A DNA stretch of 5,383 nucleotides from Anaerolineae bacterium (GTDB lineage Bacteria > Chloroflexota > Anaerolineae > UBA1429), in contig SKRJ01000243.1 in assembly GCA_007118555.1 (NCBI GenBank), positions 1-5,383 of the forward strand, written 5' to 3'. The first letter of the stretch is position 1; the number at the start of each line of letters is the position of its first letter. The translations under genes were made by a program, and so were the position numbers. This document shows, piece by piece, positions 1 through 5,383 of this stretch. Under the pieces are notes generated by a model that saw only the letters and a program-made list of their open reading frames with translations, was not told where the DNA came from and searched no databases.

Positions 1-17
1 CGTGGGCGGCGTGCCAT
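1..17 (-). CDS. 5' end of an unidentified divergent gene (partial)
   Basis: Reading the minus strand, an ATG lies at 17-15 and opens a frame beginning Met-Ala-Arg-Arg-Pro before the window ends. A textbook Shine-Dalgarno, AGGAGG, lies on the minus strand at 31-26, exactly 8 bases before this ATG. A candidate promoter lies further upstream on the same strand. The combination of a full-strength ribosome binding site at ideal spacing and a divergent upstream region supports a real gene start. Only five complete codons are visible, so the product cannot be identified. The basic N-terminus would fit a nucleic-acid-binding or ribosomal protein, but that is not evidence enough to name one. Confidence 0.6.
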
Positions 18-65
18 ATCGATATCCTCCTACACCCCTTGATGTCTGTGGACCTGTATACAGCC

Positions 66-94
66 AGTATGCACCGTCCCACTCGATATGCCAA
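66..94 (-). promoter_or_regulatory. Candidate sigma-70 type promoter for the divergent gene
   Basis: On the minus strand TTGGCA (94-89, five of six matches to TTGACA) is followed after 17 bases by CATACT (71-66, four of six matches to TATAAT). This would start transcription near position 59 and give a leader of about 40 bases before the divergent ATG at 17. An alternative -10, TATACA at 60-55, has no good -35 at a usual distance. The call is by pattern only. Confidence 0.35.
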
Positions 95-135
95 TCGGCC
101 CGGGTGTTTTTCCACACTCTCAGACGGGGGGCTTT

Positions 136-164
136 TTGACGGGAATCATCATGCACGGTAGAAT
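136..164 (+). promoter_or_regulatory. Sigma-70 type promoter of the ffh operon
   Basis: TTGACG at 136-141 (five of six matches to TTGACA) and TAGAAT at 159-164 (five of six matches to TATAAT) are separated by exactly 17 bases, the optimal spacing. Transcription would begin near 171, leaving a leader of about 29 bases before the ffh ATG at 200. The following stretch is AT-rich compared with the surrounding GC-rich sequence, as expected around a start site. This is the best promoter match in the window and probably drives ffh through manC. Confidence 0.7.
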
Positions 165-199
165 AGTAAAGTTGTAAATATCCCGATTGGATCGTTCTC

Positions 200-1525
200 A
201 TGTTTGACTCTCTATCGGATCGCATACAAGAGACATTTCGTCAGCTCGCCGGCAAGGGACGCCTCTCTGAGGGGGATGTCAAGCTGGCCCTGCGTGAGGT
301 ACGCCTTGCGCTGCTGGAGGCTGACGTCAATTTCCGCGTGGTCAAGGACTTTACCGATCGCGTAGGCGAGCGCGCCATTGGCGAGGACGTCCTGCGCTCC
401 CTGACCCCGGCCCAGACCGTGATCAAGATCGTCAACGAGGAGATGGTAGCGCTCCTGGGCGAGCCGGAGCGGCTCGATCTGGGCGGCAGGCCCCCGGTGG
501 TGATCATGCTGGTGGGCTTGCAGGGCTCGGGCAAGACGACCATGGCCGCCAAGCTGGGCGTGTTCCTGCGCAAGAACGGTCACCGGCCCTTGCTGGTGGC
601 CGCTGACACCTACCGTCCTGCTGCCATCCAGCAGTTGGAGACCCTGGGGCGCGAGGTGGATATCCCGGTGCACAGCGAGGGCGACAAGGTCGCTCCGCCC
701 AAGATCTGCCGCAATGCGACGGCGCGGGCCTCCCGCGAGGGCTATGACGTGGTGCTGCTGGACACCGCGGGGCGCCTGCAGATCGATGACCGCATGATGC
801 AGGAGCTGGAGCAAATCCGTGAGGGCACCAACCCTCGCGAGGTGCTCCTGGTGGTGGATGCCATGACCGGCCAGGAGGCTGTGTCGGTCGCCGACGAGTT
901 CCACAAGCGTGTGAACATCACAGGCCTGCTGCTCACCAAGGTGGACGGCGATGCTCGTGGTGGCGCCGCCCTCTCGGTACGATCGGTAACGGGCGTCCCC
1001 ATCAAGTTCATGGGTGTAGGCGAGCGCGTGAGCGATCTCGAGGCGTTTCACCCGGATCGGCTTGCGTCGCGCATTCTGGGCATGGGCGATGTGCTGACGC
1101 TGATCGAGCGGGCCGAGGCGGCCATCACCGAAGAGGATGCGGCGGCTCTCGAGAAAAAGATGCGCTCGGCCAACTTTACGCTGGAGGACTTTATCGAGCA
1201 GCTCCAGTCGGTGCGCAAGATGGGCTCTATCAGCGAGCTGTTGGGCATGATCCCCGGCATGGGGCAGATCAGCAAGCAGATCCCCGAGGAACAGACCGAA
1301 AAGGGCCTGGCAAAAACCGAGGCCATCATCAATTCGATGACGCGTGCCGAGCGCCGCGACCCCAAGATCATCAATGCAAGTCGCAAGCGACGCATTGCCC
1401 GGGGAAGCGGCACCACCGTCCAAGAGGTCAATCAACTACTGCGTCAGTTCACACAGATGCAGCAGATGATGAAAAAGATGCAGAGCGGCAAGGGCATGCG
1501 TTCCATGATGCCGTGGCTGCACTAG
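200..1525 (+). CDS. ffh: Signal recognition particle protein Ffh (SRP54 GTPase)
   Basis: Ffh binds SRP (4.5S/6S) RNA and emerging signal sequences. With its receptor FtsY it targets ribosome-nascent chain complexes to the membrane translocon. At 441 residues it has normal family length. The N domain helical bundle covers about residues 1-90. The G domain follows with P-loop GLQGSGKTT (106-114), DTYRPAA (136-142), DTAGR (188-192), TKVDG-DARGG (246-255) and GVGE (272-275). The methionine-rich M domain runs from about 295 to the end and contains the RNA-binding SRKRRIARGSG segment (394-404) and a Met-rich C-terminus. The start ATG at 200 is fixed by the N-domain opening MFDSLSDRIQ, although the ribosome binding site is weak (GGA at 189-191). 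It is the first gene of the rightward operon, and rpsP follows after 51 bases. All GTPase motifs are intact. No ylxM-type gene precedes it, unlike in Firmicutes. Confidence 0.98.
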   Translation: MFDSLSDRIQETFRQLAGKGRLSEGDVKLALREVRLALLEADVNFRVVKDFTDRVGERAIGEDVLRSLTPAQTVIKIVNEEMVALLGEPERLDLGGRPPVVIMLVGLQGSGKTTMAAKLGVFLRKNGHRPLLVAADTYRPAAIQQLETLGREVDIPVHSEGDKVAPPKICRNATARASREGYDVVLLDTAGRLQIDDRMMQELEQIREGTNPREVLLVVDAMTGQEAVSVADEFHKRVNITGLLLTKVDGDARGGAALSVRSVTGVPIKFMGVGERVSDLEAFHPDRLASRILGMGDVLTLIERAEAAITEEDAAALEKKMRSANFTLEDFIEQLQSVRKMGSISELLGMIPGMGQISKQIPEEQTEKGLAKTEAIINSMTRAERRDPKIINASRKRRIARGSGTTVQEVNQLLRQFTQMQQMMKKMQSGKGMRSMMPWLH

Positions 1526-1564
1526 CCAGACGTCAGAACCCATTTGGGATCTCACACAAAGGAT

Positions 1565-1569
1565 GAGGA
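1565..1569 (+). promoter_or_regulatory. Ribosome binding site fixing the rpsP start
   Basis: GAGGA lies 7 bases before the ATG at 1577, within a purine-rich run that also holds AAAGGA at 1558-1563. The upstream in-frame ATG at 1544 has no comparable site, and its extra 11 residues do not resemble bS16. Confidence 0.7.
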
Positions 1570-1576
1570 TGAGAGT

Positions 1577-1978
1577 ATGGTAAGGATTCGACTGTTTCGA
1601 GTGGGCGCCATTCGGCAGCCCAGCTATCGCATCGTGGTCGCAGACCAGCGCTCCCCGCGGGATGGCCGATTCATCGAAATTATCGGCAACTACAACCCGC
1701 GCACAGAGCCCGCCACGGTGGTTGTGGATCGAGAGCGGGCGCTCTACTGGCTGAGCAAGGGCGCGCAGCCGACCGAGGCGGTGGCCCGGTTGCTGGAAAA
1801 GGAATCGGTCATGGCCATCCATCGCGGCGAGACCACTCTGGAGGCGGTCGAGGGCGCCGACACGGCGGAGCAAGGCGCGGAGGCCACTGAGCCCACGGCC
1901 GCAGAACCTGCGGCCGCCGAGGCTGAGGCCGCGAGCGTCTCCGAGTCCGAAGAGGCCGAGCAGGCGGTTGAGGAGTAG
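1577..1978 (+). CDS. rpsP: 30S ribosomal protein bS16 with acidic C-terminal extension
   Basis: bS16 is a small-subunit protein that binds 16S rRNA and helps fold its 5' domain during 30S assembly. The ATG at 1577 gives the canonical opening [11 protein letters not shown], and the core continues with [10 protein letters not shown] (14-23), [16 protein letters not shown] (26-41) and [11 protein letters not shown] (59-69). The family core ends near residue 85. The protein continues to residue 133 with a low-complexity tail (88-133) made mainly of Ala and Glu, carrying 14 Glu, one Asp and no Lys or Arg. Typical bS16 proteins are about 80-90 residues, so this tail is a marked addition. It is probably disordered and could contact a basic partner, but its role is unknown. 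It lies 51 bases after ffh and 53 bases before khpA, consistent with one transcript. Confidence 0.96.
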   Translation: MVRIRLFRVGAIRQPSYRIVVADQRSPRDGRFIEIIGNYNPRTEPATVVVDRERALYWLSKGAQPTEAVARLLEKESVMAIHRGETTLEAVEGADTAEQGAEATEPTAAEPAAAEAEAASVSESEEAEQAVEE

Positions 1979-2022
1979 CTCGATCGGCGCCACAACAGTC
2001 CGTTGCCATGCTCAAGAACGAT

Positions 2023-2027
2023 AGGAG
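2023..2027 (+). promoter_or_regulatory. Ribosome binding site fixing the khpA start
   Basis: AGGAG lies 4 bases before the ATG at 2032, slightly close but otherwise strong. The in-frame ATG at 2008 has no such site upstream, which favours the later start. Confidence 0.6.
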
Positions 2028-2031
2028 ATTC

Positions 2032-2268
2032 ATGCGCGAATTGGTAGAGTTCATGGCCAAAGAGCTGGTGGATCACCCCGAGCAGGTGCGCGTTCAGCAG
2101 GTCCGGGGGCGGAGCAACCGCGCCGTGATCTTTAAACTGTACGTGGCCGATGACGACAAAGGCTGGGTGATCGGCCGCAAGGGGCGCGTCGCCAACGCGA
2201 TGCGGTCCCTGCTGCAGGTGTCGGGCACCATCAACGGCCGCCGGCGAGTGATGCTCGATATCGTATAA
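2032..2268 (+). CDS. khpA: KH-domain RNA-binding protein KhpA (YlqC family)
   Basis: This is a 78-residue, single-KH-domain protein of the KhpA/YlqC family. In Gram-positive bacteria KhpA works with KhpB/Jag, binds RNA and affects cell elongation and division; the role here is inferred from family membership. The opening MRELVEFMAKELVDHPEQV is typical of the family. The KH signature VIGRKGR, with the GxxG loop GRKG at residues 48-51, is intact and is followed by the helix leading to SGTINGRRRVMLDIV. The start at 2032 is preferred over the ATG at 2008 because of its ribosome binding site and because the family normally begins here. The TAA stop shares its last base with the rimM ATG, so the two are likely translationally coupled. 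Its place between rpsP and rimM matches the conserved order in many bacteria. Confidence 0.92.
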   Translation: MRELVEFMAKELVDHPEQVRVQQVRGRSNRAVIFKLYVADDDKGWVIGRKGRVANAMRSLLQVSGTINGRRRVMLDIV

Positions 2269-2852
2269 TGCGGCGACCCTCACGACCCCGCCGCCCAACC
2301 CAACGCCGCCCCACGGAGCGTCGCACGACCGATGGTCGTCCGCGCTCCGAAGAGGAACCGAGCTACCTTGTCATTGGCCAGGTAGTGGGGGTACGAGGTC
2401 TGGGCGGCGAGCTCAAGGTCCGCATCGAGACCGACGATCCCGAGCGCTTTTTGGATCTAGAGTGGGCTTATCTGGGCGAGGAGCTCGAGCGCAAGCGCGT
2501 CAAGAGTGCGCGCCTGTTCAAGGGCATGGCGTTGCTGCGCCTGGTTGGCGTAACGGACCGGGAGGCTGCCGAGGCGTACCGGGGCCAGTATGTGCGTATG
2601 GCCGTCGAGGATGCGCCCCCTCTTGCTGAGGACGAGTACTTTGTCTACCAGATCGAGGGGCTGCAGGTGCGCACCGATACCGGCGAGGAGCTGGGGCAAG
2701 TGCGCGAGGTCCTGTCGACGGGCGCCAATGATGTGTACGTCGTCATGGGGCCCGAGGGTGAGCTGCTGCTGCCGGCCACGCAAGAGGTGATCCTCGACGT
2801 CGATCTGGAGAACGGTGTCCTCACCGTGCACCTTTTGGAGGGATTGCGGTAG
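2268..2852 (+). CDS. rimM: Ribosome maturation factor RimM with Arg/Pro-rich N-terminal extension
   Basis: RimM assists late maturation of the 30S subunit, mainly its head domain, and binds protein uS19. The N-terminal beta-barrel domain starts at about residue 33 (YLVIGQVVGVRGLGGELKV) and includes AEAYRGQYV (101-109). The C-terminal PRC-barrel domain follows with DEYFVYQIEGLQV (122-134), the hallmark TGANDVYVV (151-159) and LLLPATQEVILDVDLENG (166-183). Before the first domain there are about 32 extra residues rich in Arg and Pro, with 11 Arg among the first 26. The total of 194 residues therefore exceeds the usual 165-180. The ATG at 2268 overlaps the khpA stop in a TAATG arrangement, and no other ATG, GTG or TTG lies in frame before the conserved domain. 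The extension is thus probably translated. No Shine-Dalgarno lies immediately upstream, which suggests reinitiation after khpA. Confidence 0.95.
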   Translation: MRRPSRPRRPTQRRPTERRTTDGRPRSEEEPSYLVIGQVVGVRGLGGELKVRIETDDPERFLDLEWAYLGEELERKRVKSARLFKGMALLRLVGVTDREAAEAYRGQYVRMAVEDAPPLAEDEYFVYQIEGLQVRTDTGEELGQVREVLSTGANDVYVVMGPEGELLLPATQEVILDVDLENGVLTVHLLEGLR

Positions 2853-2860
2853 ACGTTCGG

Positions 2861-2867
2861 GAGGAGG
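2861..2867 (+). promoter_or_regulatory. Ribosome binding site deciding the TTG start of dprA
   Basis: GAGGAGG precedes the TTG at 2872; the first GAGG is 7 bases away and the second copy is 4 bases away. An in-frame ATG at 2815 would place the start inside rimM and lacks such a site. Confidence 0.65.
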
Positions 2868-2871
2868 CGTC

Positions 2872-3957
2872 TTGAGCGACCTGCGATACTGGATCGGCCT
2901 CCAACTCGTCTCGGGGATTGGGCCGGTACGTCTGCGAGCGCTGATCGATCATTTTGGCAATGTGGAAACGGCCTGGCATGCCAGCGCCGTTTCTTTGCGT
3001 TCTGCGGGGCTGAATCGTGCGACGGTCGAGCGTTTGCTCTACCAGCGATCCCGGCTGGACCTGCAGGCGGAACTGGATCGCCTCGACCAGTACGGCATAC
3101 GCGTCCTCACCTGGGATGACCCCGACTATCCCAAGCTATTGCGCGAGATCGACCAACCTCCCCCGGTGCTCTACATGCGCGGTTCCCTGCTGCCTCAGGA
3201 CGAGTTCGCCGTCGCCTTGGTGGGCACGCGCAACGCCTCGACCTATGGCAAGCAGATCGCCGAGCAACTGGCCGGCGGGCTCGCCGAGAATGGCGTGACC
3301 ATCGTGAGCGGCCTGGCCCTGGGCATCGATGGCATCGCCCATCGGGCCGCATTGGCCGTAGGCGGGCGCACCCTGGCCGTGTTGGCCTCGGGGCTGGATG
3401 ATGTGTATCCTGCCCGGCATCGCCAACTGGCCCGCGAGATCGAGGCGTCCGGGGCTCTCCTCTCCGACTATGCCGTGGGCGTCAAGCCCGAGGCGCGCAA
3501 CTTTCCGCCCCGCAATCGCATCATCAGCGGTCTCTCGCTGGGGACCGTGGTCGTCGAGGCGGGCCAGCGCAGCGGCGCCCTGATCACGCTGCGTTTCGCT
3601 CTGGAGCAGGGGCGCGATACCTTTGCTGTACCAGGCAACGTGCTCAATCGTACCAGCTCGGGCACGAACGACGCCATTCAGCGGGGCGAGGCCAAGCTGG
3701 TGACCCGGGTGCAGGATATTCTGGAGGAACTCAACCTGGCGATGATCGTGGAGCAGCGTGAGGTGGCCGAGATCGTGCCCGAGAATGCCACAGAGGCGGC
3801 GCTCCTGGCGCAACTGAGCCGCGAGCCGATCCATATCGACGCGCTGGTGCGGCAATCGCAACTCTCCACATCCGAGGTCTCGAGCACTCTGGTCATGATG
3901 GAACTCAAGGGGCTGATCCGCCGCGTGGACCAGATGAGCTACATCCTGGCACGCTAG
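2872..3957 (+). CDS. dprA: DNA processing protein DprA (Smf family)
   Basis: DprA binds single-stranded DNA and loads RecA onto it, protecting incoming DNA in natural transformation. It is also widespread in bacteria not known to be competent. From the TTG at 2872 it has 361 residues, a usual length. A helix-hairpin-helix-like N-terminal region contains VSGIGPVRLRALIDHFG (13-29), and WDDPDYPKLL follows at 81-90. The Rossmann-like core then shows VGTRNAS (117-123), SGLALGIDGIAH (146-157), FPPRNRIISGLS (211-222), VVEA (227-230), SGALITLRFALEQGRD (234-249) and FAVPG (251-255). A C-terminal winged-helix domain of the DprA type covers about 305-361. All expected motifs are present. The TTG start fits the family N-terminus (SDLRYWIGLQLV) and the ribosome binding site. 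It begins 19 bases after rimM and is probably in the same transcript. Confidence 0.96.
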   Translation: MSDLRYWIGLQLVSGIGPVRLRALIDHFGNVETAWHASAVSLRSAGLNRATVERLLYQRSRLDLQAELDRLDQYGIRVLTWDDPDYPKLLREIDQPPPVLYMRGSLLPQDEFAVALVGTRNASTYGKQIAEQLAGGLAENGVTIVSGLALGIDGIAHRAALAVGGRTLAVLASGLDDVYPARHRQLAREIEASGALLSDYAVGVKPEARNFPPRNRIISGLSLGTVVVEAGQRSGALITLRFALEQGRDTFAVPGNVLNRTSSGTNDAIQRGEAKLVTRVQDILEELNLAMIVEQREVAEIVPENATEAALLAQLSREPIHIDALVRQSQLSTSEVSSTLVMMELKGLIRRVDQMSYILAR

Positions 3958-3989
3958 AGCAACGCGAAAAGGAACGGGGGCAGGCCGAT

Positions 3990-5087
3990 ATGGCATCCAT
4001 TGACTTGTCCGATGTATACGTCACGATCCTGGCCGGGGGCAGTGGTACCCGCCTCTGGCCCCTGAGCCGCAAGGCCCACCCCAAGCAGGTGCTGCCGTTG
4101 ATCGGCGATCGCTCCCTGTTGCGGCGCACTGTGGACCGTATCTGCCCGCTGGTGCGGCCTGAGCATATCTTTGTGCTCACAGGTCCGGAGCATGCCGAGG
4201 GGATCGCCCAGCAGGTGCCGGCTATTCCGCAGGAGAACATCTGGATCGAGCCCTCGCCCAAGGGAACGGCCCCGGCCCTGGGGCTGGCGGCCATGCGGCT
4301 GGCCCAGCGTGGGGGCGGCCAGAGCGTGATGGTGTCGGTACATGCCGACCACATGGTGGAGGACGAGGAGGCCTTTCGGAACTCGATCCGTGCTGCCGTG
4401 GCCACCGCCCGGCGCGGGTTCCTGGTCACCGTCGGGATCGTCCCGACCCATCCCGAGACGGGCTTTGGCTATATCGAGCGGGGCGAGGTTCTGTCGCAGG
4501 AGCAGGACATCGAGGTATACCGGGTGTCGCGCTTTACGGAAAAGCCCGCGCTTCCTCAGGCCCAGGAGTTTGTCGCCAGTGGGAGCTATTACTGGAACTC
4601 GGGCTATTTTACCTGGACCCTCGATCATATTCTGATGGAGTACCAGCGCCTGCTCCCCAGCCTGTACGCCCAGATCGACATTATCGGGACGGCCGACAGC
4701 ATCGATTCGCCGCGCATCCAGGGCATCTGGGAGCAGATCGAGCCGGTGACCATCGATGTGGGCATTATGGAGCAGGCCCGCCATGTCGCCGTGGTGCCCG
4801 CCGAGATGGGCTGGAGCGATGTGGGGAGCTGGGCGGCGCTGTACGATGTCCTGACCAGGGACGCGCTGGGCAATGTGGCGGCGGGCCCGGGCGAGCACGT
4901 GGCCATCGGGACGCGCAATACCCTCGTGCAGGGCCAGAGCGGGCGTCTGATCGCCACCATCGGCGTGGAGAATCTGGTCATTGTGGATACGGGCGATGCG
5001 CTGCTGGTGATGGATCGCGAGCGCGCCCAAGAGGTGGGCGCCCTGGTGGACCGCCTCCGCTCCGAGGGGCGCGACGCCCTGCTGTGA
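3990..5087 (+). CDS. manC: Mannose-1-phosphate guanylyltransferase (GDP-mannose pyrophosphorylase), single-domain type
   Basis: This enzyme makes GDP-mannose and pyrophosphate from GTP and mannose 1-phosphate in the cytoplasm, supplying activated mannose for polysaccharides, glycolipids or glycosylation. Its 365 residues include the nucleotide-binding signature LAGGSGTRLWPLSR (14-27) with PKQ (31-33), PSPKGTAPA (88-96), the metal and nucleotide site segment HADH (118-121), GFGYIE (158-163), FTEKP (182-186), YYWNSGYF (200-207), TIDVGIME (254-261) and GWSDVGSW (274-281). A C-terminal part with NLVIVDTGDALLV (328-340) resembles the beta-helix segment of this family. There is no fused phosphomannose isomerase domain as in the long ManC/AlgA forms, so this is the short type. 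The ATG at 3990 follows a weak G-rich ribosome binding site at 3976-3984. It starts 32 bases after dprA. A preference for another sugar phosphate cannot be excluded by eye, but the FTEKP and WNSG pattern favours mannose. Confidence 0.92.
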   Translation: MASIDLSDVYVTILAGGSGTRLWPLSRKAHPKQVLPLIGDRSLLRRTVDRICPLVRPEHIFVLTGPEHAEGIAQQVPAIPQENIWIEPSPKGTAPALGLAAMRLAQRGGGQSVMVSVHADHMVEDEEAFRNSIRAAVATARRGFLVTVGIVPTHPETGFGYIERGEVLSQEQDIEVYRVSRFTEKPALPQAQEFVASGSYYWNSGYFTWTLDHILMEYQRLLPSLYAQIDIIGTADSIDSPRIQGIWEQIEPVTIDVGIMEQARHVAVVPAEMGWSDVGSWAALYDVLTRDALGNVAAGPGEHVAIGTRNTLVQGQSGRLIATIGVENLVIVDTGDALLVMDRERAQEVGALVDRLRSEGRDALL

Positions 5088-5165
5088 GCGATGCGTCGGC
5101 ACCGTCCATGCATGAAACGCCGTGACACCCGTTGATCGTCAGAATAGACCGCCCATCGAGGCAAC

Positions 5166-5171
5166 AAGGAG
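5166..5171 (+). promoter_or_regulatory. Ribosome binding site for the TTG start of cinA
   Basis: AAGGAG lies 7 bases before the TTG at 5179. The next in-frame ATG is at codon 46, well inside the conserved domain, so this site supports the TTG start. Confidence 0.75.
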
Positions 5172-5178
5172 CACTCAC

Positions 5179-5383
5179 TTGCAGGCAGAGATCGTTACCA
5201 TTGGCACCGAGCTGTTGCTCGGCGAGATCGTGGACACCAATTCGGCCTGGATCGCCCAACAGCTCACCACCATCGGGTTGAACCTGTTCTATACCACCAC
5301 CGTCGGCGACAATATGGGTCGCATCGTCGATGTGCTGGAGCGGGCGCTGGCGCGCTGCGATGTGGTCATTACCACGGGTGGGC
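5179..5383 (+). CDS. cinA: CinA family protein, N-terminal part (cut by the window edge)
   Basis: The frame opened by the TTG at 5179 gives 68 complete codons and runs off the window. It matches the N-terminal MoCF-like (COG1058) domain of CinA: AEIVTIGTELLLGEIVDTNS (3-22), then TVGDN (41-45) and DVVITTGG (61-68), the start of the TTGGLGPT motif. Family members combine this domain, which has ADP-ribose pyrophosphatase activity in characterised cases, with a C-terminal NMN deamidase domain in pyridine nucleotide salvage. Whether the C-terminal domain is present cannot be seen. In some competent bacteria cinA is competence-induced and co-transcribed with recA, so dprA two genes upstream is suggestive but not proof of a shared role. 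A 91-base gap separates it from manC. Confidence 0.93.
   Translation, partial: MQAEIVTIGTELLLGEIVDTNSAWIAQQLTTIGLNLFYTTTVGDNMGRIVDVLERALARCDVVITTGG

Noticed and set aside
212..1435. Long 407-codon open frame on the minus strand opposite ffh
   Set aside because: It lies wholly opposite a clear ffh gene. The translation is rich in His, Leu, Gln and Arg with no recognisable domain, as expected for an antisense frame in GC-rich DNA.
1544..1576. Upstream ATG extending rpsP by 11 residues
   Set aside because: The extra residues do not match bS16, and the ribosome binding site is positioned for the ATG at 1577.
1526..1576. CCCATTTGGG as a possible terminator between ffh and rpsP
   Set aside because: The stem is only three or four pairs with a tiny loop and no following T run, so it is not a credible intrinsic terminator.
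1436..2298. Minus-strand open frames opposite rpsP and khpA
   Set aside because: The Ala/Ser-rich or His/Leu-rich translations mirror the low-complexity rpsP tail. The plus-strand genes explain the region.
3136..3996. 286-codon minus-strand open frame opposite dprA
   Set aside because: This is an antisense shadow of dprA with no recognisable motifs and no supporting ribosome binding site noted.
3954..5102. Long 382-codon open frame on the minus strand opposite manC
   Set aside because: It is antisense to an intact GDP-mannose pyrophosphorylase and its translation shows no family motifs. Its length is explained by GC-rich codon bias.
5088..5178. Promoter, terminator or small ORF in the manC-cinA gap
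   Set aside because: GTGACA (5122-5127) followed after 17 bases by TAGACC is too weak at the -10 to call. No GC-rich hairpin with a T run was seen. The 14-codon frame from the ATG at 5091 has no support.
1..5383. CRISPR array, insertion sequence, tRNA or phage-defence system
   Set aside because: No direct repeat array, terminal inverted repeats, transposase motif or tRNA-like fold was seen. Nearly all of the sequence is accounted for by housekeeping genes.

Overview
This is a compact, GC-rich bacterial housekeeping segment. It reads almost entirely on the + strand and contains no mobile elements, CRISPR arrays, tRNA or rRNA genes. The gene set and order suggest a Chloroflexota-like bacterium: ffh, rpsP with an acidic tail, khpA, rimM, dprA, a single-domain GDP-mannose pyrophosphorylase, then cinA. 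That placement is an inference from gene content and general protein character; no database comparison was possible.

Layout. Positions 1-17 hold the first codons of a gene running leftwards off the window, with a strong ribosome binding site. Positions 18-199 are a divergent promoter region with a near-consensus sigma-70 type promoter for the rightward genes and a weaker candidate for the leftward one. Then come ffh (200-1525), rpsP (1577-1978), khpA (2032-2268), rimM (2268-2852), dprA (2872-3957) and manC (3990-5087). After a 91-base gap, cinA starts at a TTG at 5179 and is cut by the window edge. The six genes ffh to manC are separated by 53 bases or fewer with no convincing terminator between them, so they probably form one operon. 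cinA may be read through from it.

Function. The first four genes serve protein synthesis and export: the SRP GTPase, small-subunit protein bS16, a small KH RNA-binding protein and the 30S maturation factor RimM. This resembles the conserved ffh-rpsP-khpA-rimM core of Firmicutes, but trmD and rplS, which usually follow rimM there, are absent at that position. In their place come dprA (single-stranded DNA handling and RecA loading), a GDP-mannose-forming enzyme for glycan precursors, and cinA (NMN deamidase or pyridine nucleotide salvage family).

The points most worth a second look are the divergent gene start, the acidic C-terminal tail on bS16 together with the Arg/Pro-rich N-terminal tail on RimM in the same operon, and the replacement of trmD-rplS by dprA-manC-cinA. 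I found no sign of a previously undescribed system; the region looks ordinary apart from these details.
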